A stretch of 64,000 nt of DNA from Streptomyces flavofungini (lineage in GTDB: Bacteria > Actinomycetota > Actinomycetes > Streptomycetales > Streptomycetaceae), in contig NZ_CP128848.1 in NCBI RefSeq assembly GCF_030388665.1, positions 1 to 64,000 of the forward strand, read 5' to 3'. Below, one piece after another: positions 27,648 through 36,265 of the stretch; the first letter of the stretch is position 1, and the number at the start of each line of letters is the position of its first letter. The translations under genes were made by a program, and so were the position numbers. The notes under the pieces were generated by a model. It was given only the letters and a program-made list of their open reading frames with translations. It did not search any database and was not told the origin of the DNA.

Positions 27648-28744
27648 AGGATCGCTCCCTTTCGGGTGGGTGCGCCGTGCGCGGTGGTCATCACGTGGGC
27701 GCGGTGCTGCTGGCCGATGAGCCAGTCGAGGCGCAGGCGCCGTTCGTCGGCGTCGAGTTGGGCCTTCCAGCGGGCCTGGGTCACGTCCTCGGGGCTCTCC
27801 CCCCACACGGTCAGGTAGGCGTCGATGTCAACGAGGGTGGCGCCGTGGACGAGCGCGTCGTGCATGGTGCCGCTGGACATCGCGTTCTCGTCCTTCTTGA
27901 CCTTGTCGGTGGTGAAGGCTTCGCCCGCCGCGGTCGTCCACCGCGCGGAGCGGCGGGCCTGCGCCACGGGCAGGGGCCGGTAGAGCACCGACAGCGAGCG
28001 GTTTTTGATCTGGCGGTCCTTGAGCGGGCGGTCCTGGTCCAACAGCAGATTGGCCATCAGGTCGTCGTCCGTCGTGGCCGGCCAGCCCGTGATCCGGGCC
28101 GTGGCCGCGTACCGGCCGTCCTCAAGGGCGACCCAGTCGCCCGCGCGGTCGCTGACGGCCGGTACCGGCTCGGGTGTGTGCGGGCGCAGCGCGCCGAGGG
28201 CGGCCAACTCCCGCTCGATGGTGTTCAGGACACGCTCCGGGCGGCTGATCAGGTTCCTGGGGATGTGGACGGAGATCGTCTGGTCGTGGGTGGTGGCGTC
28301 GGCGTCGGCCTGCGCGTGGTGGGTGACGTGGAGCTGGATGCCTGCGCTGCGGGTCTGGTTGCCGATGTAGGTGAGCGCGCGGGAGAACGCGGCGTGGAAA
28401 CCGGCCCGGTCGTAGGGGTCCTGCATGGTGCCGTGGTACGGGTACAGGGTCCACGTGCGGGTCTCGCCTGCGGAGGTGCCCAGACGGGGCGTGGCGCGCC
28501 GCTCGTGCCAGTGCCGGACACCGACCGCCGCCCATCGGGCGATCGAGCGGTGCCCGGCCGTGACATTGAGCAGTGCAGCGTTCAGGGCGACCACGCCGAA
28601 CGCCCAGATCGGGGGCGTTTCGACCATCGCCGATGCCATAACGGCGCCCCCTGCCCCGGCGTTGACCTTCGTCAGCAGGGTCTCCAGAGGGCTCAGCCCG
28701 CGCTGGATGGCAGGGACGCGATAGCCGGGGGTCAGGGAGTGCAA
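27644..28744 (-). CDS. SCO6880-like membrane protein (VirB4 N-terminal partner)
   Basis: The protein has 366 residues. Two hydrophobic segments near residues 25-62 (AGGAVMASAMVETPPIWAF) lie ahead of a soluble domain with GTMQDPYDRAGFHAAFSRAL and repeated tryptophan/arginine positions. That layout is what I remember of SCO6880 proteins, which combine a PrgI-like membrane anchor with the N-terminal part of VirB4. It overlaps the ATPase gene by 4 bp, so the two may act as one split VirB4. The similarity is remembered, not searched. Confidence 0.6.
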   Translation of the reverse strand: MHSLTPGYRVPAIQRGLSPLETLLTKVNAGAGGAVMASAMVETPPIWAFGVVALNAALLNVTAGHRSIARWAAVGVRHWHERRATPRLGTSAGETRTWTLYPYHGTMQDPYDRAGFHAAFSRALTYIGNQTRSAGIQLHVTHHAQADADATTHDQTISVHIPRNLISRPERVLNTIERELAALGALRPHTPEPVPAVSDRAGDWVALEDGRYAATARITGWPATTDDDLMANLLLDQDRPLKDRQIKNRSLSVLYRPLPVAQARRSARWTTAAGEAFTTDKVKKDENAMSSGTMHDALVHGATLVDIDAYLTVWGESPEDVTQARWKAQLDADERRLRLDWLIGQQHRAHVMTTAHGAPTRKGAIL

Positions 28745-28760
28745 CGTCTTCCTCCTTCTT

Positions 28761-30063
28761 CTATGGGGTGCCCGACCCGCCCGAAGGCGAGCCGGAGCCG
28801 GATGCCGGTGGCGTGGGCGTCGGTCGGGGCGGAGCAGCCGGGCTTGCCCCGGAGCTGCCGGACGCGGCCCTGGTCCGGGACGGCGCGTGCTCCGCGCGGG
28901 CCTCCCTGCGCTCGCGCATGACGCGCTCCTGGCGCTGCGCGTCGAACCGAACCTGGGCGACGACCGAATCGGTCGTCATCCGACCCGGGCGTTTGCGGGT
29001 CTTGAGCCCGTACGCGCTCGCCAGGGCGTCGCCGTCCTGCGCCATGGCACGCCCCGGCGTCATGACGGTGCGCGGGCCGCGCGGGGTGTTCTCCTGCTCG
29101 TAGAAGTCCGGCACACCCGCACGCATCGCACGCTGCGCGAGCGGGCTGGAGACGCGGCCCTCGACCATCGAGCGGGCCGCACGCGCCATGCGGGGCCCGA
29201 CGTACGGCACCCCGTGGAAAATCATCCTGAGCATCAGGACATCCGCGGCGACCAGCAACACCGCATCCACCACGAGCGAGCCCTTGGTGAACTCGACGAA
29301 CGGTGAGAGCAGGAGCAGGGCGAACGGGGCGAACATCAACCCGAGGAGCCGCGTCGCCCAGGTCCTTGACCGCACCCATGTCGCCGCCACGGGCCAGGGA
29401 GGCCAGCACCAGGGGCGCCATGCACACGAACACCAGGATCCCGAGGTTCCGGGTGAGGAACACCAGCGCCGCGAACGCGAGCGCGACGACCAGGGCCGCA
29501 GTGATGATCAGGATCCCCAGCGGGTTGCCCGCGTCCGCCCCTTTGTCCAAGTCCTCCTTGATGGCGCCGAACAGGGTCGACTCGTTGCTGTCAAACGCCT
29601 TCGTGAACGCCTCCGACAGGGCCGTGTTAAGCAGTGCCACCGCCCCCGGGACGGACGCCATACCGGCGACAGCCGCGAGCGTCCATCCCGTCGACGCGCC
29701 CATCTGCCTGAGGCGGGGCGCGCCCTGCCATGCGGTCAGACCGCACACGACGACCACGCAGAAGAAGATCGACACGGCCAAGTGCTGCCCGAGCCACAGA
29801 AACGACTGGTAGACCGCATTGTCGGGCTCCTGCGGCGCCCAGGCGTCCTTCGGCGCGATGAGCCCCTTGATCGTCTTGATCAGGGTGTTGGCGAGGTCTG
29901 TGACGTGATCTGAGGCGCCGTCAGTGAGCCCACCGCCGCCGCCCCCGCCTCCTCCGCCTCCTCCGCCTCCTCCGCCGTCCTTCTCCCGTTCGCCCTCGCG
30001 GCAGAATTCGACCGCAGGGCCACGCAGCAGGCCGCAGGGGTCCTTGTCTGCCATAAATGTCAT
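28761..30063 (-). pseudogene. VirB6/TrbL-like polytopic membrane protein, frameshifted
   Basis: The N-terminal part (from the ATG at 30063) has a 17-glycine tract, then six or so hydrophobic helices (VSIFFCVVVVCGLTAW; ILIITAALVVALAFAALVFL; LGILVFVCMAPLVLASLARG). At ~29,360 the frame must shift to continue as LLGLMFAPFALLLLSPF, two more helices and a long charged cytoplasmic tail ending SGSPSGGSGTP at 28761. Restored, it is ~430 residues and fits the central channel protein of a type IV-like conjugation system. A single-base indel in GC-rich sequence is the likely cause. Confidence 0.65.
29929..29981. repeat. GGN codon tract encoding a glycine run
   Basis: A nearly pure CCG/CCT trinucleotide tract on the plus strand gives 17 consecutive glycines in the membrane protein. 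Such tracts are prone to length change. Confidence 0.8.
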
Positions 30064-30069
30064 GGCAGA

Positions 30070-30351
30070 TCAGCTCTGCTTGCCGTTGGTGATGGTCGAG
30101 AAAAGGGCGTCACCGTAGAGCGCGAGGACCAGGGCGACGAACAGCGTGCCGACGGCCATGCTGCCCTTCCGCAGGGCGCGCTTGGGGTCGTTGGGAAGCG
30201 AGAAGAGCATAATCACGGCGATCACGGCGATCACGGCAGCGCTTCCCTTGGTGACGAGGCCGCCACCGGTGAGACCGATGGTGTCGAAGAAGTCGGAAAA
30301 TCCGGTGGACAGGTCCTGCGGCTTGGCCAGGATGGTGGTGAACTTCGCCAT
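30070..30351 (-). CDS. Small two-helix membrane protein of the conjugation block (VirB2-like?)
   Basis: The protein has 93 residues. MAKFTTILAKPQDLSTGFSD precedes two hydrophobic helices (AAVIAVIAVIMLFSL and AVGTLFVALVLALYG) joined by a short basic loop. Size and topology match VirB2/TrbC pilin-like subunits, but no sequence signature proves it. It starts 1 bp after the hydrolase gene stop and sits next to the VirB6-like gene, as in type IV clusters. Confidence 0.55.
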   Translation of the reverse strand: MAKFTTILAKPQDLSTGFSDFFDTIGLTGGGLVTKGSAAVIAVIAVIMLFSLPNDPKRALRKGSMAVGTLFVALVLALYGDALFSTITNGKQS

Positions 30352-30352
30352 T

Positions 30353-31363
30353 TCAGATCTCCTTGTTCGCGTTGGGTACGGGACGTGCGACACCGAATTT
30401 GTCCGGCATCGAGTCGATGGCCGAGTAGCGGACCTTCGTGCCCGGCCGGGGCGCATCGATCATGTGCCCACCGCCGACATAGATGCCGACGTGGTGGAGG
30501 CTCTCGGCGGATTTTCCGTAGAAAATGAGATCGCCGACACGCATCTGTCCAGCCTTTACCGGCTCGGATGCGGCGTATTGCTGTGATGCCGTGCGGGGCA
30601 GGGTGATACCGGCCTGCGCGTAGGCGTAGAGCGTGAGACCGGAGCAGTCGAAACCCTTTATTCCCTTTCCGGAGCGGCCGCGGGGGGAGCAGCACGTTCC
30701 CGTGCTCGGTCCGTTCGCGTCTCCGCCGCCCCATGAATACGGTTTGCCGACCATGTCATTCGCCGCATTCACGGCGGTGACAGCCTGCGTGGTGGTTGCC
30801 TTTTTCCCGCCGGACGACATCTTTCCAACGAGTGAGCCGATGGATTTGACGTAGTTCTGGGTTTCCCTGTACGGGGGGACGCCCCCGTAGTGCACGACGG
30901 CCCCGCTTCCCGCGTTGTAGGCAGCGAGTATGTTGTTCTGCTTGCTGCCCGGGACGTCTTTGACTTCCTTCGCGATTTTGCAGAGATGTACGCCTGCCGA
31001 GGGAATCGCGTCCTTGGGGTCCCAGACATCACGGTCGCCGTCGCCGTCGCCGTCGACAGCATCCTTTTCCCAGGTGGACGGAATGAACTGCGCGATCCCC
31101 TGAGCCCCTGCCGGACTTTTCGCTTTGGGATTGAAACCAGATTCTTGTGTGAGGAGCCCAGCGAGCAGATTTGGGCTGATTTCAGGGCAGGTGTTTCCTG
31201 CCTCCTGCACCAGGTCTTTGTACTTGTCGGGCACGGCCACGGACAAGCCCATCGCCCCCATCGCCTTGCCCGCGGGCGTGTCACCGGCGGCCTGGATGAG
31301 CGCGGCCGCGATGACGACCACGGTTGACCCCACGCCCACGGCTGCTACGACGCCAGATCTCAA
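30353..31363 (-). CDS. Bifunctional cell-wall hydrolase: SLT transglycosylase plus NlpC/P60 peptidase
   Basis: The protein has 336 residues. One N-terminal membrane helix (VVAAVGVGSTVVVIAAALIQ) anchors it outside the cell. Residues ~55-175 are a lytic transglycosylase domain with catalytic E in LLTQESGFNP and AGAQGIAQFIPSTWE. Residues ~215-330 are an NlpC/P60 domain with C in GFDCSGLTLYAYAQAG and H in LHHVGIYVGGGHMID. The two enzymes cut glycan and stem peptides. In conjugation clusters this VirB1-like protein opens the peptidoglycan for the channel. It is co-transcribed with the pilin-like and VirB6-like genes. Confidence 0.85.
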   Translation of the reverse strand: MRSGVVAAVGVGSTVVVIAAALIQAAGDTPAGKAMGAMGLSVAVPDKYKDLVQEAGNTCPEISPNLLAGLLTQESGFNPKAKSPAGAQGIAQFIPSTWEKDAVDGDGDGDRDVWDPKDAIPSAGVHLCKIAKEVKDVPGSKQNNILAAYNAGSGAVVHYGGVPPYRETQNYVKSIGSLVGKMSSGGKKATTTQAVTAVNAANDMVGKPYSWGGGDANGPSTGTCCSPRGRSGKGIKGFDCSGLTLYAYAQAGITLPRTASQQYAASEPVKAGQMRVGDLIFYGKSAESLHHVGIYVGGGHMIDAPRPGTKVRYSAIDSMPDKFGVARPVPNANKEI

Positions 31364-31404
31364 CGAACTTCCCCCTCCCTGTGTTCTCAGTGTTTTCGCT
31401 GGTC

Positions 31405-31516
31405 AGATCCGTCAGACGGTTCCGTCGGGGATCCGTCGGGGATCTGTCAGGCCGACGGATGGATCTGTCAGGCCGACGGATCACCGACGGATGCCCTGAC
31501 GGATGTTCTGACGGAT
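31405..31516. repeat. GACGGAT(G/C) repeat array, candidate clt/TRS transfer site
   Basis: Direct octamers GACGGATG start at 31453, 31485, 31497 and 31509, with GACGGATC at 31474; the last three are spaced exactly 12 bp. Inverted copies GATCCGTC start at 31405 and 31429. The array fills most of the 160-bp gap just downstream of the FtsK/TraB-like gene. In Streptomyces plasmids the TraB translocase recognises clusters of 8-bp repeats (clt/TRS) next to its own gene, so I infer such a site here, with a different octamer from the published GACCCGGA. Confidence 0.55.
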
Positions 31517-31523
31517 GCTGAGG

Positions 31524-33176
31524 TCAGGCGTTGGCCTGTGCGGCGGCGACCAGCCGTGCGAGGTCGTACCCGCGCCTGGTGCCCTCTTTGTTCGGTGCAG
31601 GCTTGATCCCCAGAAGCGCGGAAACGGCCTTTCCCCGCTGCGTTGCATTCGTCTCCACGACGCCGAGGAACGGAGCGAGTTCAGCGGCAGACATGAACGC
31701 GGCACCGTTTTTCTGCATCACATCGATCGCCTTCACGAGCGGCGTATCCGGCGTCTCCTCCAGCGCCGTTTTGAGCACCTTATGGCGTCGCTCATACACA
31801 TCGTCGACCACCCCGAAGATGAACTCATCATCGAAGCGGATTCCTCGAATGAGCTTCGACGAGACACCGTCGAAGTAGACACCTTGGCCTTGGATACTCG
31901 CGTCCATCAGCGCGGGGTGAATCGGGGATTCGGTCTTGAAATAGTCCGAACCGAGCGCAACCTCCGCGCTCCCCTTACCGGAGACGTAGAGGCAGATTCG
32001 CCTCTTAAATTGATCACGCACTTCGACGGGGACAGCCCTGTCGGATGGGCGCTGCGTCATCATGATGACGGTGATGCCGCATTCGAGGCCCTTGCGGACA
32101 AGCTCTGAAGAGTTCTTCACGAGCCGCGCCCGCTCCTTCTTCGACTCGGCGCTTCCATCGCTGACGTAGTAGTCCGCCACCTCGTCCGCGATGAAAAGCG
32201 TCTGCCGGTGACGAGGCTTGGGCTTGCGTTCCCGCATAGCCGCGTTGTCCATTTCGTAGCGCTCTTGCTGCTTCTTGAGGAGTTCGCAGACCATCGAGTC
32301 GAACACAGATGTCTTGCTGGACGCTTCATAGCGCACAGCCACCTTCTCGAACCGGACCAGAGCGCCCGGCTTTCCTTCGATGAGGTACACATCGAGTTCA
32401 GGACCGTACGCGATATAGGCGCAGGTGATGAGAGCGATGGTCAGGGTCGATTTACCGGTCTGCGTCATACCCGCTACGAAGAGTGCGCCCTTGGTGAAAT
32501 CGTCGATGCCGACGAGTTCACCGGTCATGCTGTGCGAGAACGGAATTCCCTCGTGCGCGAGAATCATTTCCCTGGTCGGCGGGGCGAACGGCTCGGTGAA
32601 CGGCGGCCTTGTCAGCACGGTCATGTCGACGTCGCGTTCGCTGAGTTCACCGCGCTCGACCTGCATCCGCAGCCGGGTTGCGCCCAGGGCACCGGCGACT
32701 TCACCGGCCTTGGTGGCCACGTGCTTGTAGGTACGGCCGAGGGGGACCTTGAACTCGTGCCGGGTGCCGAGTCCGTGGGGCAGCGGTGTCACGACGGACT
32801 CGTCCGCGCGAACGAACTGGTCCTTCGCGATGGCGCCGCTCGCTACGAGAGCCTTGGTCAGGCCTTCGTCCCGGGCAGGCCCCTCATCCTCAGCGCCTGC
32901 CTCCTGCGCCAGGACGGTCTTGGTGGCTCCCTCCTGGCCCTTGCTGGCCCATGCGCGCTGAATGCGAGTCTTGAGCCACCAGGCGCCGTACCCGAGCGCG
33001 ACCAGCACTCCCGCGGTGAGCAGCACCGTGGCAGGCCACGACAGGCCCAACTTGTCCTTGATGGCGGCCAGGCCCCCGAAGCTGATGACCAGAACGCCGA
33101 TCGCGCCCGCCATCTGGCCGTAGGTGTCCTCGCCGCGCTCGTACCGTTCGTCCCGTTCGTGTCTCCTCTTCCCCAC
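31524..33176 (-). CDS. FtsK/SpoIIIE-like DNA translocase (TraB type)
   Basis: The protein has 550 residues from the GTG at 33176, which has AAGGAGG just upstream. Two membrane helices lie at about 22-42 and 45-68. The motor domain has Walker A GMTQTGKST at 236-244 and Walker B LFIADEV near 327-333, followed by MMTQRPS, the FtsK-type sensor. A small winged-helix-like C-terminal domain (AAELAPFLGVVETNATQRGKAVS) could read DNA repeats. In mycelial actinomycetes a single FtsK-like protein moves double-stranded plasmid DNA into the recipient. The octamer array just downstream is its likely target. Confidence 0.8.
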   Translation of the reverse strand: MGKRRHERDERYERGEDTYGQMAGAIGVLVISFGGLAAIKDKLGLSWPATVLLTAGVLVALGYGAWWLKTRIQRAWASKGQEGATKTVLAQEAGAEDEGPARDEGLTKALVASGAIAKDQFVRADESVVTPLPHGLGTRHEFKVPLGRTYKHVATKAGEVAGALGATRLRMQVERGELSERDVDMTVLTRPPFTEPFAPPTREMILAHEGIPFSHSMTGELVGIDDFTKGALFVAGMTQTGKSTLTIALITCAYIAYGPELDVYLIEGKPGALVRFEKVAVRYEASSKTSVFDSMVCELLKKQQERYEMDNAAMRERKPKPRHRQTLFIADEVADYYVSDGSAESKKERARLVKNSSELVRKGLECGITVIMMTQRPSDRAVPVEVRDQFKRRICLYVSGKGSAEVALGSDYFKTESPIHPALMDASIQGQGVYFDGVSSKLIRGIRFDDEFIFGVVDDVYERRHKVLKTALEETPDTPLVKAIDVMQKNGAAFMSAAELAPFLGVVETNATQRGKAVSALLGIKPAPNKEGTRRGYDLARLVAAAQANA

Positions 33177-33364
33177 TCCCCCTCCTTCTTGCCTGTGAGC
33201 GATCAAGAGTTTGCACAGAGTAACTCGCTTGATGGTTCGAATAGTTCTGGTTTTCACAGTTCAGTCCCGGGTCTGCTCTGCGGGTCTGCGGGCGCGGGGC
33301 TCGCTCGCCGTTCACTCGCCGGTTCTGCACTGCTCGACTGCAACGACTTCCGGCAGTCGCGACA

Positions 33365-33394
33365 CAGCCCACCCAGGCGTTGCTGGGTGGGCTG
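33365..33394 (-). terminator. Hairpin between SpdB-like and FtsK-like genes
   Basis: CAGCCCACCCAG pairs perfectly with CTGGGTGGGCTG around GCGTTG. It lies in the 280-bp gap between two leftward genes and probably ends the upstream transcript. Confidence 0.75.
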
Positions 33395-33456
33395 CATCGG
33401 TGGTGCCGGACTAGTGCCCGTCAGCGGGCCTTCTCCGCCGTCTCCCTGGCGGCCGG

Positions 33457-34542
33457 TCAGACGAGGTCGGTCTCCTCTTCGGTCTCCTCTTCGGTCTCGT
33501 CCGACTCGGTCAGGACCTCTGTGCTCCACACACGGCGCACGCGGTCCTCAGCCCCGACAAAGCCGGAACGGCGAAACAGCTTGACGGCCTGGCGGTAGGA
33601 GCGGGGCGGGTCCTCGGAGTAGCGCAGGTGCCGCAGCACGACCCCGAGCTGAGCGTCCGTCAGCGGCGCGCCCGGCTCCGGGGTCGGCACGCCCCTGACC
33701 TCCGCGAGGTCGGCGAGCGTGACGGCCGTGCCGCGAGACGTGCCGGTCTGCGGTCCCATCAGAGCGCCCACCTGCGTGCCGAGGGCGTGACGGTCCGCGA
33801 CGGGCAGGGCGAGCGCGGTCGGCGCCCACCCCTCCAGCTCCGGCAGCGCGATGTACGCGACCGCATCAGGAAGCCGCTTCTCCTCGATCGCCTTCGCGGT
33901 GTCCAGCGCCTGCTTGTGCAGCTGCTCCGTCCTGCGCTGTTCTGCCTTGAGCGTCGCCTTGCGGTAGTCGGTCTCCGCCTCGCCCACCTGCCGTTCGAGC
34001 GCTTCCGCGACCCGCAACAGCTCGATGCGGTGCGCGGCGTCGGCCTCCATCTGCTCCAGCCGGTCAGCGACTTCCTGACGGCGTGCCGCGATGGCCTTGA
34101 GCGTCGCAGGCGAGACCTTCCGGCCGAGCGAGGGCAGCACGAGCCACCACGCCGTCTTGGTCGCCACGATCGCAAACGGCGCGATGATGACGGCCAGGTC
34201 GAAGTCGCCGCTGGTGCGGTTCAGGACCAGATCCGCGGTGGGGATCGCCGCGATCACCGCCGTCAGCGCGAGGCCCGCCCACTGGACACGCCGAGCGCGC
34301 CGAACATTGTTGGCCGCCAGGATCTCGGTCGCCTGGAGCACCACCCACAGCGCGTCGAGCGCCCCGACGGTCGGCCAGGCCCACACCCCGAAGCGCGGGG
34401 TCAGGATCTGGTAGCTGACGGCGATGGACAGCACCGCCACGCCCACGGTGATCGTGCCGAGGACGCCGAGGACCAGCGTCCGCAGGGACCAGGCCCCGGG
34501 CTCTGGAGACCAGGAACGGGGTTCTCCCTTGCTCTTGAACAT
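33457..34542 (-). CDS. SpdB/DUF2637-like membrane protein with coiled coil
   Basis: The protein has 361 residues. Four hydrophobic helices fill residues ~20-140 (LVLGVLGTITVGVAVLSIAV; VWAWPTVGALDALWVVLQ; ALTAVIAAIPTADLVL; AIVATKTAWWLVLPSLG). They are followed by a long charged helix (residues ~150-225) and a winged-helix-like C-terminal region, then a glutamate-rich end. This is the layout of DUF2637/SpdB spread proteins, which help plasmid movement between compartments of the mycelium alongside TraB. ATG at 34542 behind AAGGAGAAGC. Confidence 0.7.
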   Translation of the reverse strand: MFKSKGEPRSWSPEPGAWSLRTLVLGVLGTITVGVAVLSIAVSYQILTPRFGVWAWPTVGALDALWVVLQATEILAANNVRRARRVQWAGLALTAVIAAIPTADLVLNRTSGDFDLAVIIAPFAIVATKTAWWLVLPSLGRKVSPATLKAIAARRQEVADRLEQMEADAAHRIELLRVAEALERQVGEAETDYRKATLKAEQRRTEQLHKQALDTAKAIEEKRLPDAVAYIALPELEGWAPTALALPVADRHALGTQVGALMGPQTGTSRGTAVTLADLAEVRGVPTPEPGAPLTDAQLGVVLRHLRYSEDPPRSYRQAVKLFRRSGFVGAEDRVRRVWSTEVLTESDETEEETEEETDLV

Positions 34543-34551
34543 GCTTCTCCT

Positions 34552-34794
34552 TCAGGCCGCGAGGGCTACGGGGGAGTCGGCGCACCCCGGGCAGCAGCCC
34601 AGGGACGTCGGGATCACGTGGTTGAAGGTGACCTGGCAGTCCGGACAGGTGCGGCGCGCACGCATCATGGCGTGCACGGCGCGCCACCGTCCCGGCGTCA
34701 TCGGCCGCACCGGCGCGGCCAAGCCGTCCGGCGCGAGCCGCTTCGGGTAGGTCGGGATGCCGTACTCGGTCCCGTCCGGGTCGTAGAACCTCAC
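34552..34794 (-). CDS. RRQRL-type zinc-binding small protein
   Basis: The protein has 80 residues from the GTG at 34794, overlapping the previous gene by 4 bp. The N-terminal FYDPDGTEYGIPTYPKRLAP followed by a CPDC..CCPGC knuckle is the pattern of proteins annotated as RRQRL motif-containing zinc-binding proteins next to spd genes in Streptomyces plasmids. The RRQRL stretch itself is replaced here (PVRPMTPGRW). Role in transfer inferred from context. Confidence 0.6.
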   Translation of the reverse strand: MRFYDPDGTEYGIPTYPKRLAPDGLAAPVRPMTPGRWRAVHAMMRARRTCPDCQVTFNHVIPTSLGCCPGCADSPVALAA

Positions 34795-35048
34795 AGGCCG
34801 TCGCCGTCGCCGTCGACGAGGCGGGACCGGAGGTAGTCGAGCCCCGCCTCGTCGAACCGAATGAAGCTGCGACCGATGCGCCCGTTGTCGCCGTCCTGGG
34901 AGTACGCGACGAGGACCGCGCCCCTCCGGTCGGTCTGCAAGGACATCTTGTAGACGGTGCCGATGATCTGGACGTCCGGGACGTCGAACCGCGGCTCGTC
35001 CTCATCCGCCATGGGCTCGTTCGGGGTGCGTGCCATGCTGATCTCCAT
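34791..35048 (-). CDS. Small hypothetical protein of the spd operon
   Basis: The protein has 85 residues from the ATG at 35048, behind GGAGG. It is acidic, with VQIIGTVYKMSLQTDRRGAV and RSFIRFDEAGLDYLRSRLVD visible and an acidic end. No family is recognised. It overlaps both neighbours (TGATG and GTGA), so it is part of a tightly coupled operon. Confidence 0.65.
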   Translation of the reverse strand: MEISMARTPNEPMADEDEPRFDVPDVQIIGTVYKMSLQTDRRGAVLVAYSQDGDNGRIGRSFIRFDEAGLDYLRSRLVDGDGDGL

Positions 35049-35326
35049 CAGGTCCTCCACTCAGGTCCTGGTGGACAGCCCCGGGGGCTCTCCTCCCCAA
35101 GGCTGTCGTCGTGTCGGTGGTGTCGGTGCGCACCGCGCTTTCGGGTGTGCGGGTGGGCGGGGTGGACGTCGACCACCCAGTGGCCGGCCTCCCACGCCGC
35201 GGCCGCCGCCACAGCGGCGGCCGCCAGGAGAAGCCGGGCACGGGGGTGGTCGGGTCCGAAGACGTGGGCGGCGCGGGCGGCACGGTGCTGCGCTGCCCGC
35301 GCCGCCCGTATGAGGCGCGCTCTCAC
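35048..35326 (-). CDS. Small single-helix membrane protein of the spd operon
   Basis: The protein has 92 residues from the GTG at 35326, overlapping the zinc-protein stop by 4 bp. An arginine/alanine-rich N-terminus precedes one alanine-rich helix (LLLAAAAVAAAAAWEAGHWV), then a histidine-rich tail. It ends in TGATG shared with the next gene. Function unknown; position suggests a Spd protein. Confidence 0.55.
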   Translation of the reverse strand: MRARLIRAARAAQHRAARAAHVFGPDHPRARLLLAAAAVAAAAAWEAGHWVVDVHPAHPHTRKRGAHRHHRHDDSLGEESPRGCPPGPEWRT

Positions 35327-35739
35327 CGGCAGATTGCGCGGCAGGCGTCGCAGACGCCCCCGTTCCAGCCCTGGAACCACATGCCGCACGTGCTGCACTG
35401 GCCGTCACCGGACGCGCGGACCGGCGCCGCCGGGGCGGCCGGGGCGGCGGAAAAGATCTCGTCGCAGCGGCAGCGCCAGAACTCGCACAGTGGGCAGACG
35501 TCGTCTGCTCCCTGCCGGGGCCTGCGGGGCTGCTGACTGCCCGTCATCAGCGGGCGGTGCAGGATGAGCACGGGCTGTCGCACGTGGCCTGGCACCATCT
35601 CCTGCAACGTCCGGCGCGCGCGGCGGCCCGCGGTCGCCGCGCGCCCATCGCCGTCGGCGACCATGCCGAGCAGAAGCTCGTGCAGCTCCTGGACGTCGGT
35701 CTCGTCGCGCTCTACGGCGCGTGTCATGCTGTCGATCAC
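35323..35739 (-). CDS. Zinc-ribbon protein opening the spd operon
   Basis: The protein has 138 residues from the GTG at 35739 (VIDSMTRAVERDETDVQELH) behind TAGGAG. An N-terminal helical part is followed by two cysteine clusters, CPLCEFWRCRC and CSTCGMWFQGWNGGVCDAC, each able to bind zinc. It may bind nucleic acid or act as an adaptor. It is first in a run of five overlapping leftward genes ending with SpdB. Confidence 0.6.
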   Translation of the reverse strand: MIDSMTRAVERDETDVQELHELLLGMVADGDGRAATAGRRARRTLQEMVPGHVRQPVLILHRPLMTGSQQPRRPRQGADDVCPLCEFWRCRCDEIFSAAPAAPAAPVRASGDGQCSTCGMWFQGWNGGVCDACRAICR

Positions 35740-35765
35740 AGGGACTCCTAGTCAGTTCCTGTACA

Positions 35766-35798
35766 GGCGGCCCCGGAGCTATCACCTCCGGGGCCGCC
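35766..35798. terminator. Very stable hairpin upstream of the spd operon
   Basis: GGCGGCCCCGGAG pairs perfectly with CTCCGGGGCCGCC around a 7-nt loop. It lies 27 bp before the first spd gene, so it either ends an upstream leftward transcript or attenuates the operon. Confidence 0.7.
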
Positions 35799-35898
35799 GC
35801 CTTGTCGCTGCTCGGACGAGCAGCCGCGGCCGCCGCCAACCTGCCGTGCACCACGGAGTTGGCGGCGACTGCGGCGGCTGGTCAGCCGCAAAAGGGGG

Positions 35899-35942
35899 TG
35901 CCCCGGACCGGACTCGAACCGGTCGACTGCTGCCTACGGGGC
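35899..35942 (-). other. tRNA-like minihelix (acceptor stem plus T arm only)
   Basis: On the minus strand the acceptor-like GCCCCG pairs with CGGGGC. The 3' side continues directly from a textbook T arm (ACCGG-TTCGAGT-CCGGT) and is followed by A and CC. D and anticodon arms are absent; only 12 nt separate the 5' acceptor strand from the T arm. It could be a tRNA remnant, the 3' half of a tRNA captured as an att site, or a functional tRNA mimic. It is not a usable tRNA as it stands. Confidence 0.5.
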
Positions 35943-36265
35943 CCGCGATCTTCGCCCTTGTCTCACCTGTGCGCATCGGTCCCTGTCCACCCGAAAGGGG
36001 GCATGGGAGAAGGTGCGTGCTGCCACGCACAGGCAGGGCCTACGGCTTGTCGCTGTTGCCTGATCCCGGGTGGCCAGAGGACTCGCCGTGGTGGCACCTC
36101 TCCGCAGATCTCTTGCTCGGAGGTGCCGACGAGTCGTGGCTCCGGGTGTCCATGTGGAGTTGAGAAGGAACGAACACTCCGTCCGGGCCGCCATGACGCG
36201 CTGCCATCAGGGCGCTTTGACCTGCGGGTTAGCTGGCTTGCTGGCTAGTCAGCCAACCGACCATC

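Noticed and set aside
35899..36000. A complete tRNA gene
   Set aside because: T arm and acceptor are clear but no D arm, anticodon stem or 5' acceptor strand at the right distance could be found.
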